From an uncultured Aquimarina sp. (lineage in GTDB: Bacteria > Bacteroidota > Bacteroidia > Flavobacteriales > Flavobacteriaceae), in assembly GCA_947498935.1 (NCBI GenBank), contig CANMMM010000003.1:1-64000 (forward strand): DNA of 64,000 nucleotides, read 5' to 3'. Numbering within the stretch: the first letter of the stretch is position 1; every line of letters begins with the position of its first letter. Position numbers and translations under genes: made by a program. Below the pieces are notes generated by a model. The model was not told the origin of the DNA and made no database searches. It saw only the letters and a program-made list of their open reading frames with translations. This document shows, piece by piece, positions 45,753 through 54,449 of the stretch.

Positions 45753-46871
45753 TTAATCGCCATCTGCATCTACAAAGCCTACTGCGATGGTCATGGCTTG
45801 TAACATATCTACTTTTAACAACACTACATTTTTCTGAAGCTCGCTATACATACTTAATACCGATGTATTATCTGTAGTAATCTGTGTGGTAAAGCTTACA
45901 TCTAGATCCGCAGTTTTAGCTCGTATTGTATCAAATTGATCATTGATCAATATAGATAAATCTCCTCCTCCTTTGAGTGTAGATAGAAATGCCAAGTATG
46001 TTTTCAGACTTTCTCCTGTTCCAGATTTAGCGATATGCACTCCATTAAAGAAATCTTGCATCGCCTGTAAATTCTTTAGGAACAGTTGTTTAGACACATC
46101 TCCTTTATAGAACGCCTCTACTTTATTTGGCAACACTCCACTAGAAAAGATTCCTGCGGGGATTCCTACTTTTCCAGCTCTCAGGTGCTTTTCGTAATGG
46201 AATACATAATCATTCACTAGTTTATCCAATGAACCCGAAGCATCTGCAAACGCATTATTTGCTATAAATGTATCTCTATATCCGCTCGACCAATCAGTAA
46301 CCACCGCTGTCGTTAGCGATTGCATTCTGCTCACTACATCTGCTAAATATTTTCGATATGCAGCACCATTGGTAACATCTGTATACATACCTAATACATC
46401 AGTAGCTGTAGCTCCGATACCGTATAACAAATAATCTACAGCTCCGAATCCTTGCTCGTCCTGTAATGAAACCGCTGTTAGATCATATGCGCCCTTAGCG
46501 ATATTAGCATCAATATCCGATGCATTTACTGGGTATACATTCATAAAATTTCTGAAAGACACTTCTTCTGCCTTTCCTATTTCAAAAAAGCTAATGGTTT
46601 GCCATGTTTCATAGGCCGTTAACCAAGCTTCTTGTACCGCTACTAAGTTTGTGAGATCTGGAGTCGTTGTAAAATTCGTTGTTGCCTTACTAAGTGCAGT
46701 CATATCTACTGCAAAACTCTGATAAGCAGGGACAATAATATTATCAGCTACATTTTCTAATAATGCTTTTCTATCGAAGTTATCTTGTGTTTCGCCGCCT
46801 CCTGTTTCATCCGAACTACATGCTGCAAAAAAAACAGTGGTTGCTAACCAAAAACCTAGAATCCTCTTCAT
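45753..46871 (-). CDS. Imelysin-family lipoprotein
   Basis: 372 residues, lipoprotein leader with lipobox FFAAC (Cys18), then a mostly helical body. Motifs (AVQEAWLTAYETWQTISFFEIGKAEE, VNDYVFHYEKHLRAGKVGIPAGIF) are those of imelysin-like proteins. The classical GxHxxE metal motif of M75 imelysin is not seen, so peptidase activity is doubtful; in bacteria members of this group act in iron uptake. It has its own TACATTTG box, and a hairpin separates it from the DUF4856 gene. It heads the imelysin-HTTM-TonB receptor set. Confidence 0.88.
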   Translation of the reverse strand: MKRILGFWLATTVFFAACSSDETGGGETQDNFDRKALLENVADNIIVPAYQSFAVDMTALSKATTNFTTTPDLTNLVAVQEAWLTAYETWQTISFFEIGKAEEVSFRNFMNVYPVNASDIDANIAKGAYDLTAVSLQDEQGFGAVDYLLYGIGATATDVLGMYTDVTNGAAYRKYLADVVSRMQSLTTAVVTDWSSGYRDTFIANNAFADASGSLDKLVNDYVFHYEKHLRAGKVGIPAGIFSSGVLPNKVEAFYKGDVSKQLFLKNLQAMQDFFNGVHIAKSGTGESLKTYLAFLSTLKGGGDLSILINDQFDTIRAKTADLDVSFTTQITTDNTSVLSMYSELQKNVVLLKVDMLQAMTIAVGFVDADGD

Positions 46872-46910
46872 CTTATTTTTATTTATTCTTAATAAATCTG
46901 TGCAAATGTA

Positions 46911-46952
46911 AAAAAAAGAGGTAACGCCACCATGCCTTTACCCTCTTTTTTA
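46911..46952 (-). terminator. Internal terminator between DUF4856 and imelysin
   Basis: AAAAAAGAGGTAA pairs with TTTACCCTCTTTTTT (one bulge). On the minus strand this is a T-run terminator after the DUF4856 stop. It lies inside the presumed operon and should lower expression of downstream genes, which have a TACATTTG -7 box at 46910-46903. Confidence 0.75.
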
Positions 46953-46973
46953 AAATTTTATCGTTTGTTTAGC

Positions 46974-48194
46974 CTAGCTACCTGCTTGTGCTACTGAAAA
47001 ATTAAATGCTGCTGCAATTTGAGCAGATAATGTTTCTAATGTAGTAGGAGTTACATCCCATAATCCATTAGTTCCTCCCATCAATGTATTTAGCATTTCT
47101 TGTACCTGAGTTCTCGTAAAGTATGGACCTGCCTCATCAGGGTGTCTGGTAAATTGTAAGCTATAGATAAATCCAAATCCTTCTGAAAGATCATGAAATA
47201 CAGCTGCTTGATCTACAGTAGCTGCTTCTAATCCTGTTTTTGCTTGCTGCAAGTAGTATACTGCTCTAATAGCAATGATCTCAGATATTTTTTGTCGTAT
47301 AATCGCTGCTTGTGCATCACGTTCTGTATACTCTTTAGCTACGATTGCTGCTCTTCCTAATTTAAACGCATTAAAAATGTCTGCCGCAATCCCTTTAAAA
47401 TCGTCATCTCCTTCTACACGACCTATATATTTATTTAAGAAACCATCATCCTCTCCTATAGTAGCATTAGGATTCGCTGGATCTGCAGAAGTACCGTACA
47501 GGTATCCATAGGCCTCATCCCATTTATGCTCCATAGTCGTATAATTTTTACCTTCTGCTACGATACCTGCATCGTTATTACCTATGTTATCTGCTTCGTC
47601 TAATACCGCTGTTCCCAAATAGTTATTCAGTGCTTGGTCTGTCATTAATGCACCTATCAATCCTTTGGCAAATGCTTGGTTTAATTCTAATCCTTTGGCA
47701 TTTACATAACGTTTTGATCCACCGCCTGCTTCTTGTAGCACGCCTGCTTGTCCTGCTACAGCATCGTCTGTCCATTTTGGAAACACATCACTTACTTGAC
47801 TAGCCATCCAACCTTCAAAATCTTCTTTTACAGCGGCTGCTTCTACAACATTGACAAAGAAAAAATCTCTAGACGCAGCCGTTTTACTTCTTACATTCTT
47901 GCTAGACGCATTTAAATCTGCATCGCTAAAATCTTCTGCCCCTGCTTCATGATCGAACATCGCGTCCAATACTGCTAAACTAGTAGTAGGTTCCTTTAAT
48001 TGCGCTGTAATCTCTGTTGCCATTTTGATACGCGTAGTTTGCCCACCAAAACTTACCGTACTCTCTCCATTACGTGTAAACGTATAGCTAGATGGTTCCT
48101 CTATAGCTGTCTGATTCGTATCATCATCTGAACAAGCTCCTAAAAATAAAGCTCCAGAAATAAATGTGAGTTGTAAAAAATTATTGAACTGCAT
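46974..48194 (-). CDS. DUF4856 lipoprotein
   Basis: 406 residues, leader with lipobox LGAC (Cys21), Ala-rich helical body with no catalytic motif that I can see. DUF4856 members are often found with imelysin, HTTM and TonB receptors in Bacteroidetes; here the order is DUF4856, imelysin, HTTM, receptor. Segments FTRNGESTVSFGGQTTRIKMATEI and DALFDHEAG fit the family's beginning. A consensus promoter and a 25-bp palindrome lie upstream. It is probably a surface lipoprotein of an iron-uptake system. Confidence 0.88.
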   Translation of the reverse strand: MQFNNFLQLTFISGALFLGACSDDDTNQTAIEEPSSYTFTRNGESTVSFGGQTTRIKMATEITAQLKEPTTSLAVLDAMFDHEAGAEDFSDADLNASSKNVRSKTAASRDFFFVNVVEAAAVKEDFEGWMASQVSDVFPKWTDDAVAGQAGVLQEAGGGSKRYVNAKGLELNQAFAKGLIGALMTDQALNNYLGTAVLDEADNIGNNDAGIVAEGKNYTTMEHKWDEAYGYLYGTSADPANPNATIGEDDGFLNKYIGRVEGDDDFKGIAADIFNAFKLGRAAIVAKEYTERDAQAAIIRQKISEIIAIRAVYYLQQAKTGLEAATVDQAAVFHDLSEGFGFIYSLQFTRHPDEAGPYFTRTQVQEMLNTLMGGTNGLWDVTPTTLETLSAQIAAAFNFSVAQAGS

Positions 48195-48237
48195 GACTTC
48201 TTATTTAAACTGAATAAAAATAACTGATTTTCGAGGG

Positions 48238-48269
48238 CAAATATATTAATGGAAATACTTTCTACAAAA
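48238..48269 (-). promoter_or_regulatory. Consensus Bacteroidetes promoter of the DUF4856 operon
   Basis: On the minus strand TTTTG (48269-48265), a 19-base spacer, and TATATTTG (48245-48238), a near-perfect fit to TTTG-N19-TAnnTTTG, 44 bases before the ATG. Confidence 0.75.
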
Positions 48270-48270
48270 A

Positions 48271-48295
48271 TTTATTTAAATTAAATCTAAATAAA
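48271..48295. promoter_or_regulatory. 25-bp palindrome, candidate metalloregulator operator
   Basis: TTTATTTAGATTTAATTTAAATAAA on the minus strand is written here only by its ends: 5' TTTATTTAGATT, 3' AATTTAAATAAA. It has one mismatched pair. It lies just upstream of the -33 box, and its TTATTTAGATTTAAT part recurs in front of the Cys-rich peptide gene. It may bind Fur or a DtxR-family regulator. Confidence 0.5.
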
Positions 48296-48380
48296 ATTTG
48301 CGCGTTATATATAAAAACCCAGCTCACCAATCTTACAAGCCCCTAGATACCAACACATTAATTACAAAAAATATTATATA

Positions 48381-48419
48381 AAAAGCCAATAGTTGTTTTT
48401 TAAACAACTATTGGCTTTT
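48381..48419. terminator. Terminator after the heme-binding protein gene
   Basis: AAAAGCCAATAGTTGTTT pairs with AACAACTATTGGCTTTT; symmetric A/T-runs, strong in both directions. Confidence 0.88.
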
Positions 48420-48474
48420 ACTGTTCTCTCATCAAAACATCACATATATGCAATGCTGACACTATTTTTTTTAA

Positions 48475-48936
48475 TTACTGAGCGGCTGTATAGCGTGTTC
48501 TCAACTGTCGCACCCATTCGATCAACTGTGTTCTTTCGGTATCTGTAATATCTCCATGCAACCATGTGTATGAGTTCAGTGGCATTTCTCCTTCTTCTAC
48601 CTCTTCGATCAATTCTTCTAATTTGTGATCCTTCTTTTTTATTGTGTAGCTATCCCACTCCGATACATTAAAATGCTCTTTGCCTTCGTCTACATGGTGT
48701 GCCAACCAAAAAGACACTGGCGCCACCGCAGCGTACCATGGATACTTCGTTTGGTTACTATGGCAGTCATAGCACTTAGCACGTAATAACTGCTGCATTG
48801 CGGCAGAGGGTTTGGTTTCATCTTCGAAAGCAGCTACAGAAGCATATCCCGCCTCATTCTTTGCCACAGGGACAAACTGCATTCCTATAAGTACTACTAC
48901 GATGAGTAGCCCAATGATTTTTCCGTTTTTTTTCAT
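48475..48936 (-). CDS. Heme-binding domain protein (c-type motif)
   Basis: 153 residues with one N-terminal anchor or signal (GLLIVVVLIGMQFVPV) and a single CxxCH motif in AKCYDCHSNQTKYPWYAAVAPVSFW. This is the haem_bd family, periplasmic and of unknown role; a covalent c-type heme at Cys-Tyr-Asp-Cys-His with the later Met or His as distal ligand is likely. It starts 17 bases after the HMG-CoA lyase gene in the same operon. Confidence 0.9.
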   Translation of the reverse strand: MKKNGKIIGLLIVVVLIGMQFVPVAKNEAGYASVAAFEDETKPSAAMQQLLRAKCYDCHSNQTKYPWYAAVAPVSFWLAHHVDEGKEHFNVSEWDSYTIKKKDHKLEELIEEVEEGEMPLNSYTWLHGDITDTERTQLIEWVRQLRTRYTAAQ

Positions 48937-48953
48937 TCAAAAAGAGTTGTTGT

Positions 48954-49823
48954 TTAGTGATATGTCGAAAATATTTTTGTCGCTTCGTTATGCGCAGATT
49001 CAAAACTCATGGTTCTGATATTGGTAGTAGCTTTTACCGTTGTAAAATACGAAAGCATCCGCTCTGTAGGCATATTACCTGTTAGCTCATCTTTAGCCAT
49101 AGGACAACCTCCATACCCTTGGATCGCTCCATCGAATCGCCTGCATCCCGCCTCATAAGCAGCTGCTACCTTTTCATACCAACTCGTCGGAGTAGTATGC
49201 AAGTGCGCTCCAAATTCGATCGCAGGATAGGCAGGAATCAAGTTTTTAAATAAATAAGAGATCGTAGCAGGATCAGAAGCTCCTACCGTATCCGATAGTG
49301 ATAAGATGCGTACCCCCATACTACTCAGTTTCTCTGTCCACTCCCCTACAATATCCACATTCCAGGGATCGCCATAAGGATTCCCAAATCCCATCGATAA
49401 GTAAGCCACCACTTCCTTATGATGCGCATCGGCAATCTCTAATATATCTTGTAGTATCGTTACAGACTCTGCAATGGTCTTATGCGTATTACGCATCTGA
49501 AAATTTTCGGAAATCGAGAAAGGGTACCCCAAGTAATCAATACTGTCATGTTCTACAGCATTCTTAGCCCCTCGAACATTCGCCACAATAGCCAATAGCT
49601 TACTGCGGGTAGTAGACATATCTAAGCTATTCAACACCTCAGTCGTATCTGCCATCTGCGGAATCGCTTTAGGAGACACAAAACTTCCCACATCGATCGT
49701 ATCGAATCCGCAGCGTAGCAACGCCTGTATATACTGCACCTTTCTAGCAGTAGGAATCAATTGTTTGATCCCTTGCATAGCATCTCGGGGGCATTCGATC
49801 ATCTTTACGGATTGTGTCATCAT
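48954..49823 (-). CDS. mvaB: Hydroxymethylglutaryl-CoA lyase
   Basis: 289 residues. It cleaves HMG-CoA to acetyl-CoA and acetoacetate, the last step of leucine degradation. The family motifs are present: VKMIECPRDAMQG at the N-terminus, FDTIDVGSFVSPKAIPQMADT, metal ligands in FGAHLHTT, and the catalytic loop GYGGCPMAKDELTGN with Cys. It should act in the cytoplasm. Only the heme-binding protein shares its operon; no other leucine-degradation gene is near. Confidence 0.95.
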   Translation of the reverse strand: MMTQSVKMIECPRDAMQGIKQLIPTARKVQYIQALLRCGFDTIDVGSFVSPKAIPQMADTTEVLNSLDMSTTRSKLLAIVANVRGAKNAVEHDSIDYLGYPFSISENFQMRNTHKTIAESVTILQDILEIADAHHKEVVAYLSMGFGNPYGDPWNVDIVGEWTEKLSSMGVRILSLSDTVGASDPATISYLFKNLIPAYPAIEFGAHLHTTPTSWYEKVAAAYEAGCRRFDGAIQGYGGCPMAKDELTGNMPTERMLSYFTTVKATTNIRTMSFESAHNEATKIFSTYH

Positions 49824-50152
49824 CGATTGGGATTAGTAATAGCTCACTATAAAGGATAAAATTATAATTATTTTTCAGAAAAAAAATAAAAATCTACCCA
49901 TAGTATCATATTCAGAAATACACATAGTAGCACTATCCTGCACTAGGACTAGTAACTCATGTCCTATAGTGCTTATCATAGATTGGACTATCCATCATAC
50001 GAATCAAAACTTACGGACGTATCATATGCAACCTTGTCACCAACTCAATCGTAGTAATTGCTACATAAAAACTACCAACCCTAATCGAAAATATACAATT
50101 ACTTTCGATTCATCTATAGCCGTTATAACCATTTACAGCGCAGCACGCTTCG
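49824..50152. other. Intergenic, nothing recognised
   Basis: About 330 bp between the start of HMG-CoA lyase and the stop of DUF1287. A plus-strand frame at 49969-50193 runs into the DUF1287 3' end and looks random. No repeat family member is seen. Confidence 0.4.
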
Positions 50153-50740
50153 TCATTGTTCATAGCGATAATGCCCTATTATCTTATACATAAACAGGCA
50201 ATCCTCTAGCACTTGCCCTCCACCGATATTATGTACTATTAAATTTCGTTGTCCGTCTTTAGACTTCCGATCTACTACAATACCAATATGGGTCAGTGCA
50301 CCACCTAGATTCCAGCAGACCACATCTCCAGCCTTATAATCACTAGCTGTATCAGAGATCGATAGTTCCGCTCCCATTCGCTTAAAATACGTCATCAGAT
50401 TAGGCACTCTGCGATGATCGATATTCCTGTCTGTTCTGGTCAGTCCCCATATTTTTGGATAGACATGAAAGTTAGCCTTCATATCTAAGTGCACTTCTTT
50501 TTGCAAATCAATCCCTATACTACGATACGCCCGAATAATGACATCTGTACACACTCCTTTATCACTCGGCACATCTCCATTTGGGTAGGGTATCGAGAAA
50601 TAACTCGGATCATAAGTAACCTCTTGTTTCGTTAATTCCATAGCACTTTCAGATAGCGTTCTATCCACAGCAGCTGTTTGAGAAAACGAAACATGAAGAC
50701 CAAAAAACAAAATAAATAGCACTATCCTTATCATACGCAC
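50153..50740 (-). CDS. DUF1287 secreted NlpC/P60-like protein
   Basis: 195 residues, signal peptide ending VSFSQT. The pattern YPNGDVPSDKGVCTDVIIRAYRSIGIDLQ has the conserved Cys of DUF1287, and later AGDVVCWNLGGALTHIGIVVDRKS carries the His; together they give the Cys/His layout of NlpC/P60-like amidases or peptidases. The role is unknown but cell-wall related hydrolysis is likely. It is monocistronic; repeat R7 lies upstream. Confidence 0.88.
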   Translation of the reverse strand: MRMIRIVLFILFFGLHVSFSQTAAVDRTLSESAMELTKQEVTYDPSYFSIPYPNGDVPSDKGVCTDVIIRAYRSIGIDLQKEVHLDMKANFHVYPKIWGLTRTDRNIDHRRVPNLMTYFKRMGAELSISDTASDYKAGDVVCWNLGGALTHIGIVVDRKSKDGQRNLIVHNIGGGQVLEDCLFMYKIIGHYRYEQ

Positions 50741-50838
50741 ACTAATATTTTTCTACTCTAATCATCAAATATAGCTATAAAGCTACCAACAATAAAGCAC
50801 AAGAACACTAACAATACTTATTCCACGATCTTTTTTGA

Positions 50839-50928
50839 GGGCGTTACCTCAAGGGTCGGGCTATCCGTTCCAATTCCTCGCCCCTCCTATCCTCGGGGCT
50901 GTGGGATTTCCACTGCTATCCCTAACGC
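50839..50928 (+). repeat. R-family element R7 (type B)
   Basis: Starts GGGCGTTACC, ends TATCCCTAACGC, with inner arms GCCCC/GGGGC and GTGG/CCAC. Unlike most copies it lies between two divergent gene starts, not next to a stop codon. Confidence 0.9.
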
Positions 50929-51044
50929 AAATAGCAGCACTCATAATCATAAGCAAGAGTAATCTGAATAATAATAAGACAAGAAACAATTCAATTAAGC
51001 CCTATCCTCTTCACCACCTAAAATAAATATCTACTATCTTTGTA

Positions 51045-51296
51045 ATGAATGTAAAAATGATGGTCATGGATTTGAATGCAAGAAAATATGAATTTATCCA
51101 ACAATTAGTTAATGTAAACGAAGCTCTTTTTGAAGAATTAGAGGACGTTCTCAAAAAGGGACTAAAAGACAATCCTAGAATTAGCATAGAACAGTATAAT
51201 CAAGAAATTGATGAATCTGTAGCTCAAATAGAAAGAGAAGAGTTTTATACTCATGAAGAAGTAGGAGAACGTATTAAGAAATGGGGAAAAAGATAA
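51045..51296 (+). CDS. Antitoxin of a RelE/ParE-type pair
   Basis: 83 residues, highly charged and helical, beginning MNVKMMVMDLNARKYEFIQQLV. Flavobacterial type II antitoxins commonly begin with such a DLNxRKYxFI motif. The C-terminal half is acidic and extended (RISIEQYNQEIDESVAQIERE), suited to wrap the toxin. Its end overlaps the toxin start by 16 bases, the usual operon form. No independent toxin is left, because the partner carries an early stop codon. Confidence 0.75.
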   Translation: MNVKMMVMDLNARKYEFIQQLVNVNEALFEELEDVLKKGLKDNPRISIEQYNQEIDESVAQIEREEFYTHEEVGERIKKWGKR

Positions 51297-51586
51297 TCTG
51301 AACACATCAAGCAGATGCAGAATTACACCAAGCGTTTTTAGACTTATTAGAGCAATCAGAATCGCTGGAAACCACCACAAGAATTATTACAGAGGTTTAT
51401 GAATCGGCATCTATATTGGCAACCAATCCTGAGATTTATAAAATAGACCCTCTTAGATATAAAAACAAAGGAACTGTTAGGTTTTACGAAAAGCATACGT
51501 ATCGTATTTCCTATATGTTTGAAGAAGACGCAGTATATATTATTCGTGTACGCTATGCTAAAAAAGAACCGAAAAACTACTACTAA
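51281..51586 (+). pseudogene. RelE/ParE-like toxin with nonsense codon 7
   Basis: Reads MGKKII, then TGA at 51299-51301, then THQADAELHQAFLDLLEQSE and on to KEPKNYY with an open frame of over 90 codons. Homologues often have Trp at this place (..IxWT..A..), and TGG to TGA is one change. RelE/ParE features follow (YRISYMFEEDAVYIIRVRYAKKEP). No ATG early enough to rescue it is seen. The toxin is probably dead while the antitoxin persists. A sequencing error is possible. Confidence 0.8.
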
Positions 51587-51625
51587 TTTTTAAAGTATTG
51601 CACTGATAGACGCATGTTTAATTAT

Positions 51626-51772
51626 GAAGTGATTTACACTTTTTTGATTTTAGAAAAAATTGAAGATTCTACAATCAAATGCAGTGTTTTTTTTGTTACA
51701 TAGCAGCGCTACAAATCCCAAAAATTACGTAATTTGGTTATAACAGATCGATTTGTAACCAAGAAATCACTT
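51626..51772. repeat. G-family inverted repeat (long form)
   Basis: Begins GAAGTGATTTACACTTTTTT and ends with AAGAAATCACTT; the core CATAGCAGCGCTAC lies at 51699-51712. Internal halves are less conserved. Confidence 0.75.
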
Positions 51773-51822
51773 TGTACAAAAACATCTAACACACTGATGA
51801 CAATACTGAAAACCAATTCCTT

Positions 51823-51908
51823 GCGTTAGGGATAGGAGCGGCATCCTTTTTTGTTTTTTGGAAAACAAAAAAGATACAGCGGATAGCCCGACCCCTGTGG
51901 GAACGCCC
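51823..51908 (-). repeat. R-family element R8 (type A)
   Basis: Minus-strand copy beginning GGGCGTTCCC and ending TATCCCTAACGC. Central arm ATCTTTTTTG / CAAAAAAGGAT. Here its 5' end faces the spondin-like gene start at 51998, so it does not fit the 3'-UTR rule. Confidence 0.88.
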
Positions 51909-51997
51909 AAAATAATTTTTCAAAAAAATGTGCGTTCTTTTTTAGGGTAATCACTTTTTTAACTGTTATTATCTATAACACAAACACATACCTTTTT

Positions 51998-52903
51998 ATG
52001 AAAAAAACAACATTCTCACTACTTGCATGCCTATTTACATATGCAAGTTATGCACAAGACACCGCCGTGTACGACATCGTTTTCACTAGTAATTGGGAGG
52101 CACATGGTAGCCTACCATCAAATGCTCATTTTACAGAACTAGTAGGAGCCACACACAATAATAATATAACACTACTATCTATAGGAGAAACAGCTTCTGA
52201 TGGTATCGAACAAGTGGCAGAAACGGGAGCTTTCAGTATATTAGAAAGTGACGTTACTAGTGCTATCAATGCCAATATGGCGGATCAATTTATTGAAGGC
52301 GACAATCTTTTTTTTAATGGCCCAGGGAGAACGATTACAATTAGCGACCTCACAGTATCTAAAGATTTCCCGCTACTGACATTGGTATCGATGCTAGCAC
52401 CTAGCCCGGATTGGATCGTGGCTGTTAATGGAATTTCATTTTTAGATCCTCTAGGAGATTGGATCCCTGAGACGACACTAGATCTATTTGCCTATGATGC
52501 AGGAACAGAAGAAGGCACTACGTATTCACTAAGCAATCCCGCAACATCGCCAAAAGAACCGATCGCCATGTTATCACCTAGTGATTCTCCACTGATTAAT
52601 GAAAAAATTGGTACCCTGACGATCACACCCAAAGTATTGAATACTCCCTCTTTTTTAACTCCCAAAACTGCTATGCGCATGCTTCCTAATCCTAGTGATG
52701 GTATGGTAACGCTAACAGCACCTCTTGGCAATGTTATAGAGCAGATAGAAATTTTTAATACTATCGGAAAGCTAGTACGAACCTTTACTGTAGCTACGCA
52801 AAACACTACTTTAGAACTAACTGACTTGCAGAAAGGTGTCTATTTTGTAAAAACACAACATAGCTCCCTTCCTGCACAAACCCAAAAACTGTTGCTACAG
52901 TAA
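51998..52903 (+). CDS. Spondin-N domain secreted protein with T9SS sorting domain
   Basis: 301 residues, signal peptide ending ASYAQ. Residues about 24-205 match the spondin_N pattern (YDIVFTSNWEAHGSLPSNAHFTELVGATHNN, PSPDWIVAVNGISF, WIPETTLDLFAYDAGTEEG), a domain otherwise known from reelin and F-spondin. Residues about 227-301 (MLPNPSDGMVTLTAPL...GVYFVKT) are a type A T9SS domain. It is probably a surface adhesin. TTTTAGGGTAATC lies at 51941 upstream, a weaker relative of the GGGTAAC box. Confidence 0.85.
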   Translation: MKKTTFSLLACLFTYASYAQDTAVYDIVFTSNWEAHGSLPSNAHFTELVGATHNNNITLLSIGETASDGIEQVAETGAFSILESDVTSAINANMADQFIEGDNLFFNGPGRTITISDLTVSKDFPLLTLVSMLAPSPDWIVAVNGISFLDPLGDWIPETTLDLFAYDAGTEEGTTYSLSNPATSPKEPIAMLSPSDSPLINEKIGTLTITPKVLNTPSFLTPKTAMRMLPNPSDGMVTLTAPLGNVIEQIEIFNTIGKLVRTFTVATQNTTLELTDLQKGVYFVKTQHSSLPAQTQKLLLQ

Positions 52904-52940
52904 ATTTCTCTGAAATTGCTGCTGTTTTATGAATAACATT

Positions 52941-53100
52941 GAACTCATCTTGACTTTTTGTTTTTGACCGAAAATGAGAAGAAATTTGACTGAATAAGGC
53001 ACTTTTTGAAATTCATAGCAACGCTACGAATAAAAAAAGTAACGAAACACAGGTGAATTCAAATCATTTTTTAGGAAAAAGAAAACGTCAAGATGAGTTC
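52941..53100 (+). repeat. P-family repeat P2
   Basis: GAACTCATCTTGAC at the left, GTCAAGATGAGTTC at the right (14-bp inverted ends), with internal GAAATTCATAGCAACGCTACG and the same middle order as P4. Confidence 0.88.
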
Positions 53101-53106
53101 ATTATA

Positions 53107-53140
53107 AAGCGCTACACTTGTACTTAAAAGTGTAGCGCTT
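53107..53140 (+). terminator. Terminator of spondin-like gene
   Basis: AAGCGCTACACTT pairs with AAGTGTAGCGCTT, followed by a T-run. Confidence 0.8.
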
Positions 53141-53249
53141 TTTTAATTTATTTTTATGGAGTAAATACGAAGTGTCTGGTTTTGCAGTGGTTTCAAACCG
53201 CGCATAGATTTTCTGTTATATAAAACACTAGTAATCTCCATCTACAACC

Positions 53250-53283
53250 AAAGAGCGACTGCCTTTTCAGACAGTCGCTCTTT
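53250..53283 (-). terminator. Terminator of pyrD
   Basis: AAAGAGCGACTG pairs with CAGTCGCTCTTT; on the minus strand it follows the pyrD stop. Confidence 0.75.
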
Positions 53284-53305
53284 GTATAAGAAATATAGTT
53301 AACAA

Positions 53306-54343
53306 CTACCCCATTTTTTGGAGTAATGCTTTATTGATGTTTCTAATTAATGCAGGGCCTTCGTAGATAAACCCTGTATATACCTGTACCAAGGTAGCAC
53401 CTGCTTCTATTTTTTCGATCGCATCTGCGGCACTATGAATCCCCCCTACTCCTATGATAGGAAAAGCATGATTACTTTTAGTAGCTAAGTACTGAATCAC
53501 TTGTGTACTTCGATCAGTGATCGGTTTTCCACTCAATCCACCATTACCGATAGCCTCTAAAGTTGCTTTTGGCATTTTCAGACCCTCTCTATTCACAGAT
53601 GTATTACTAGCGATGACTCCATCTAAGCCCGTTTCTTGCACAAGTGCTACAATCTCATCTAATTGATGCGTATTGAGATCAGGTGCTATTTTTAGCACTA
53701 TAGGTTTTGGTGTTCCAAAAGTGTTATTCGCATCCTGTACGGTACGAATCAGTTCTTCTAAATACTCCTTATCATTCAGTTTGGCATGACTGCCTACATT
53801 GGGACAACTCACATTAAGTACAAAATAATCTACATACGGATGCAGTGCCTTAAAGCAAGTCAAGTAATCATCTGTATACCCTTCTGGAGGAGTTGCCGTA
53901 TTTTTTCCGATGTTTCCTCCTATGAGCAGCTTTCCTTTGTTTTTCTTTAATTGTGCTATGGCAGCCTCCAAGCCTTCATTATTAAACCCCATACGATTGA
54001 TGATTCCTTGATCATCCTTTAGTCTAAACAATCGTTTTTTAGGATTTCCTGCCTGTGCCTTGGGCGTTACCGTACCGATTTCTATAAATCCAAAACCAAA
54101 ATCTGCCAATTCATTATACAACACCGCATTTTTATCAAAACCTGCTGCGAGTCCCACTGGGTTCTTAAACGTCAGCCCAAATACCTCTCGCTCTAGCCTA
54201 ACATCTTCTATCAGATATCGACTTCTGATCAGCGGAGCGACCAACGGTATTTTGGCAATGGTTTTGAGCATCCCAAAAGTAAAATGGTGTACTTTTTCTG
54301 GATCAAATTGGAATAAAAGTGGGCGTATCAGCGATGTATACAT
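53306..54343 (-). CDS. pyrD: Dihydroorotate dehydrogenase (quinone), class 2
   Basis: 345 residues from the ATG beginning [12 protein letters not shown]; a TTG nine codons upstream is rejected. It oxidises dihydroorotate to orotate with quinone in pyrimidine synthesis and binds FMN. Class 2 traits: an N-terminal membrane-associating helix pair ([20 protein letters not shown]), [24 protein letters not shown] with catalytic Ser, and [15 protein letters not shown]. It is monocistronic. Confidence 0.96.
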   Translation of the reverse strand: MYTSLIRPLLFQFDPEKVHHFTFGMLKTIAKIPLVAPLIRSRYLIEDVRLEREVFGLTFKNPVGLAAGFDKNAVLYNELADFGFGFIEIGTVTPKAQAGNPKKRLFRLKDDQGIINRMGFNNEGLEAAIAQLKKNKGKLLIGGNIGKNTATPPEGYTDDYLTCFKALHPYVDYFVLNVSCPNVGSHAKLNDKEYLEELIRTVQDANNTFGTPKPIVLKIAPDLNTHQLDEIVALVQETGLDGVIASNTSVNREGLKMPKATLEAIGNGGLSGKPITDRSTQVIQYLATKSNHAFPIIGVGGIHSAADAIEKIEAGATLVQVYTGFIYEGPALIRNINKALLQKMG

Positions 54344-54449
54344 GAATAATTTAATTTTTTTTCGGTGCAAAAATAAGTCTTATAAGCTTCTAATAAAAGT
54401 GTATTAAACCGTATTTTTGACAGCAGTATACCCTTAACCCTTCTCCACT

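Noticed and set aside
50835-51026. 63-codon plus-strand frame over R7
   Set aside because: Mainly repeat sequence; same peptide arises from other type B copies.
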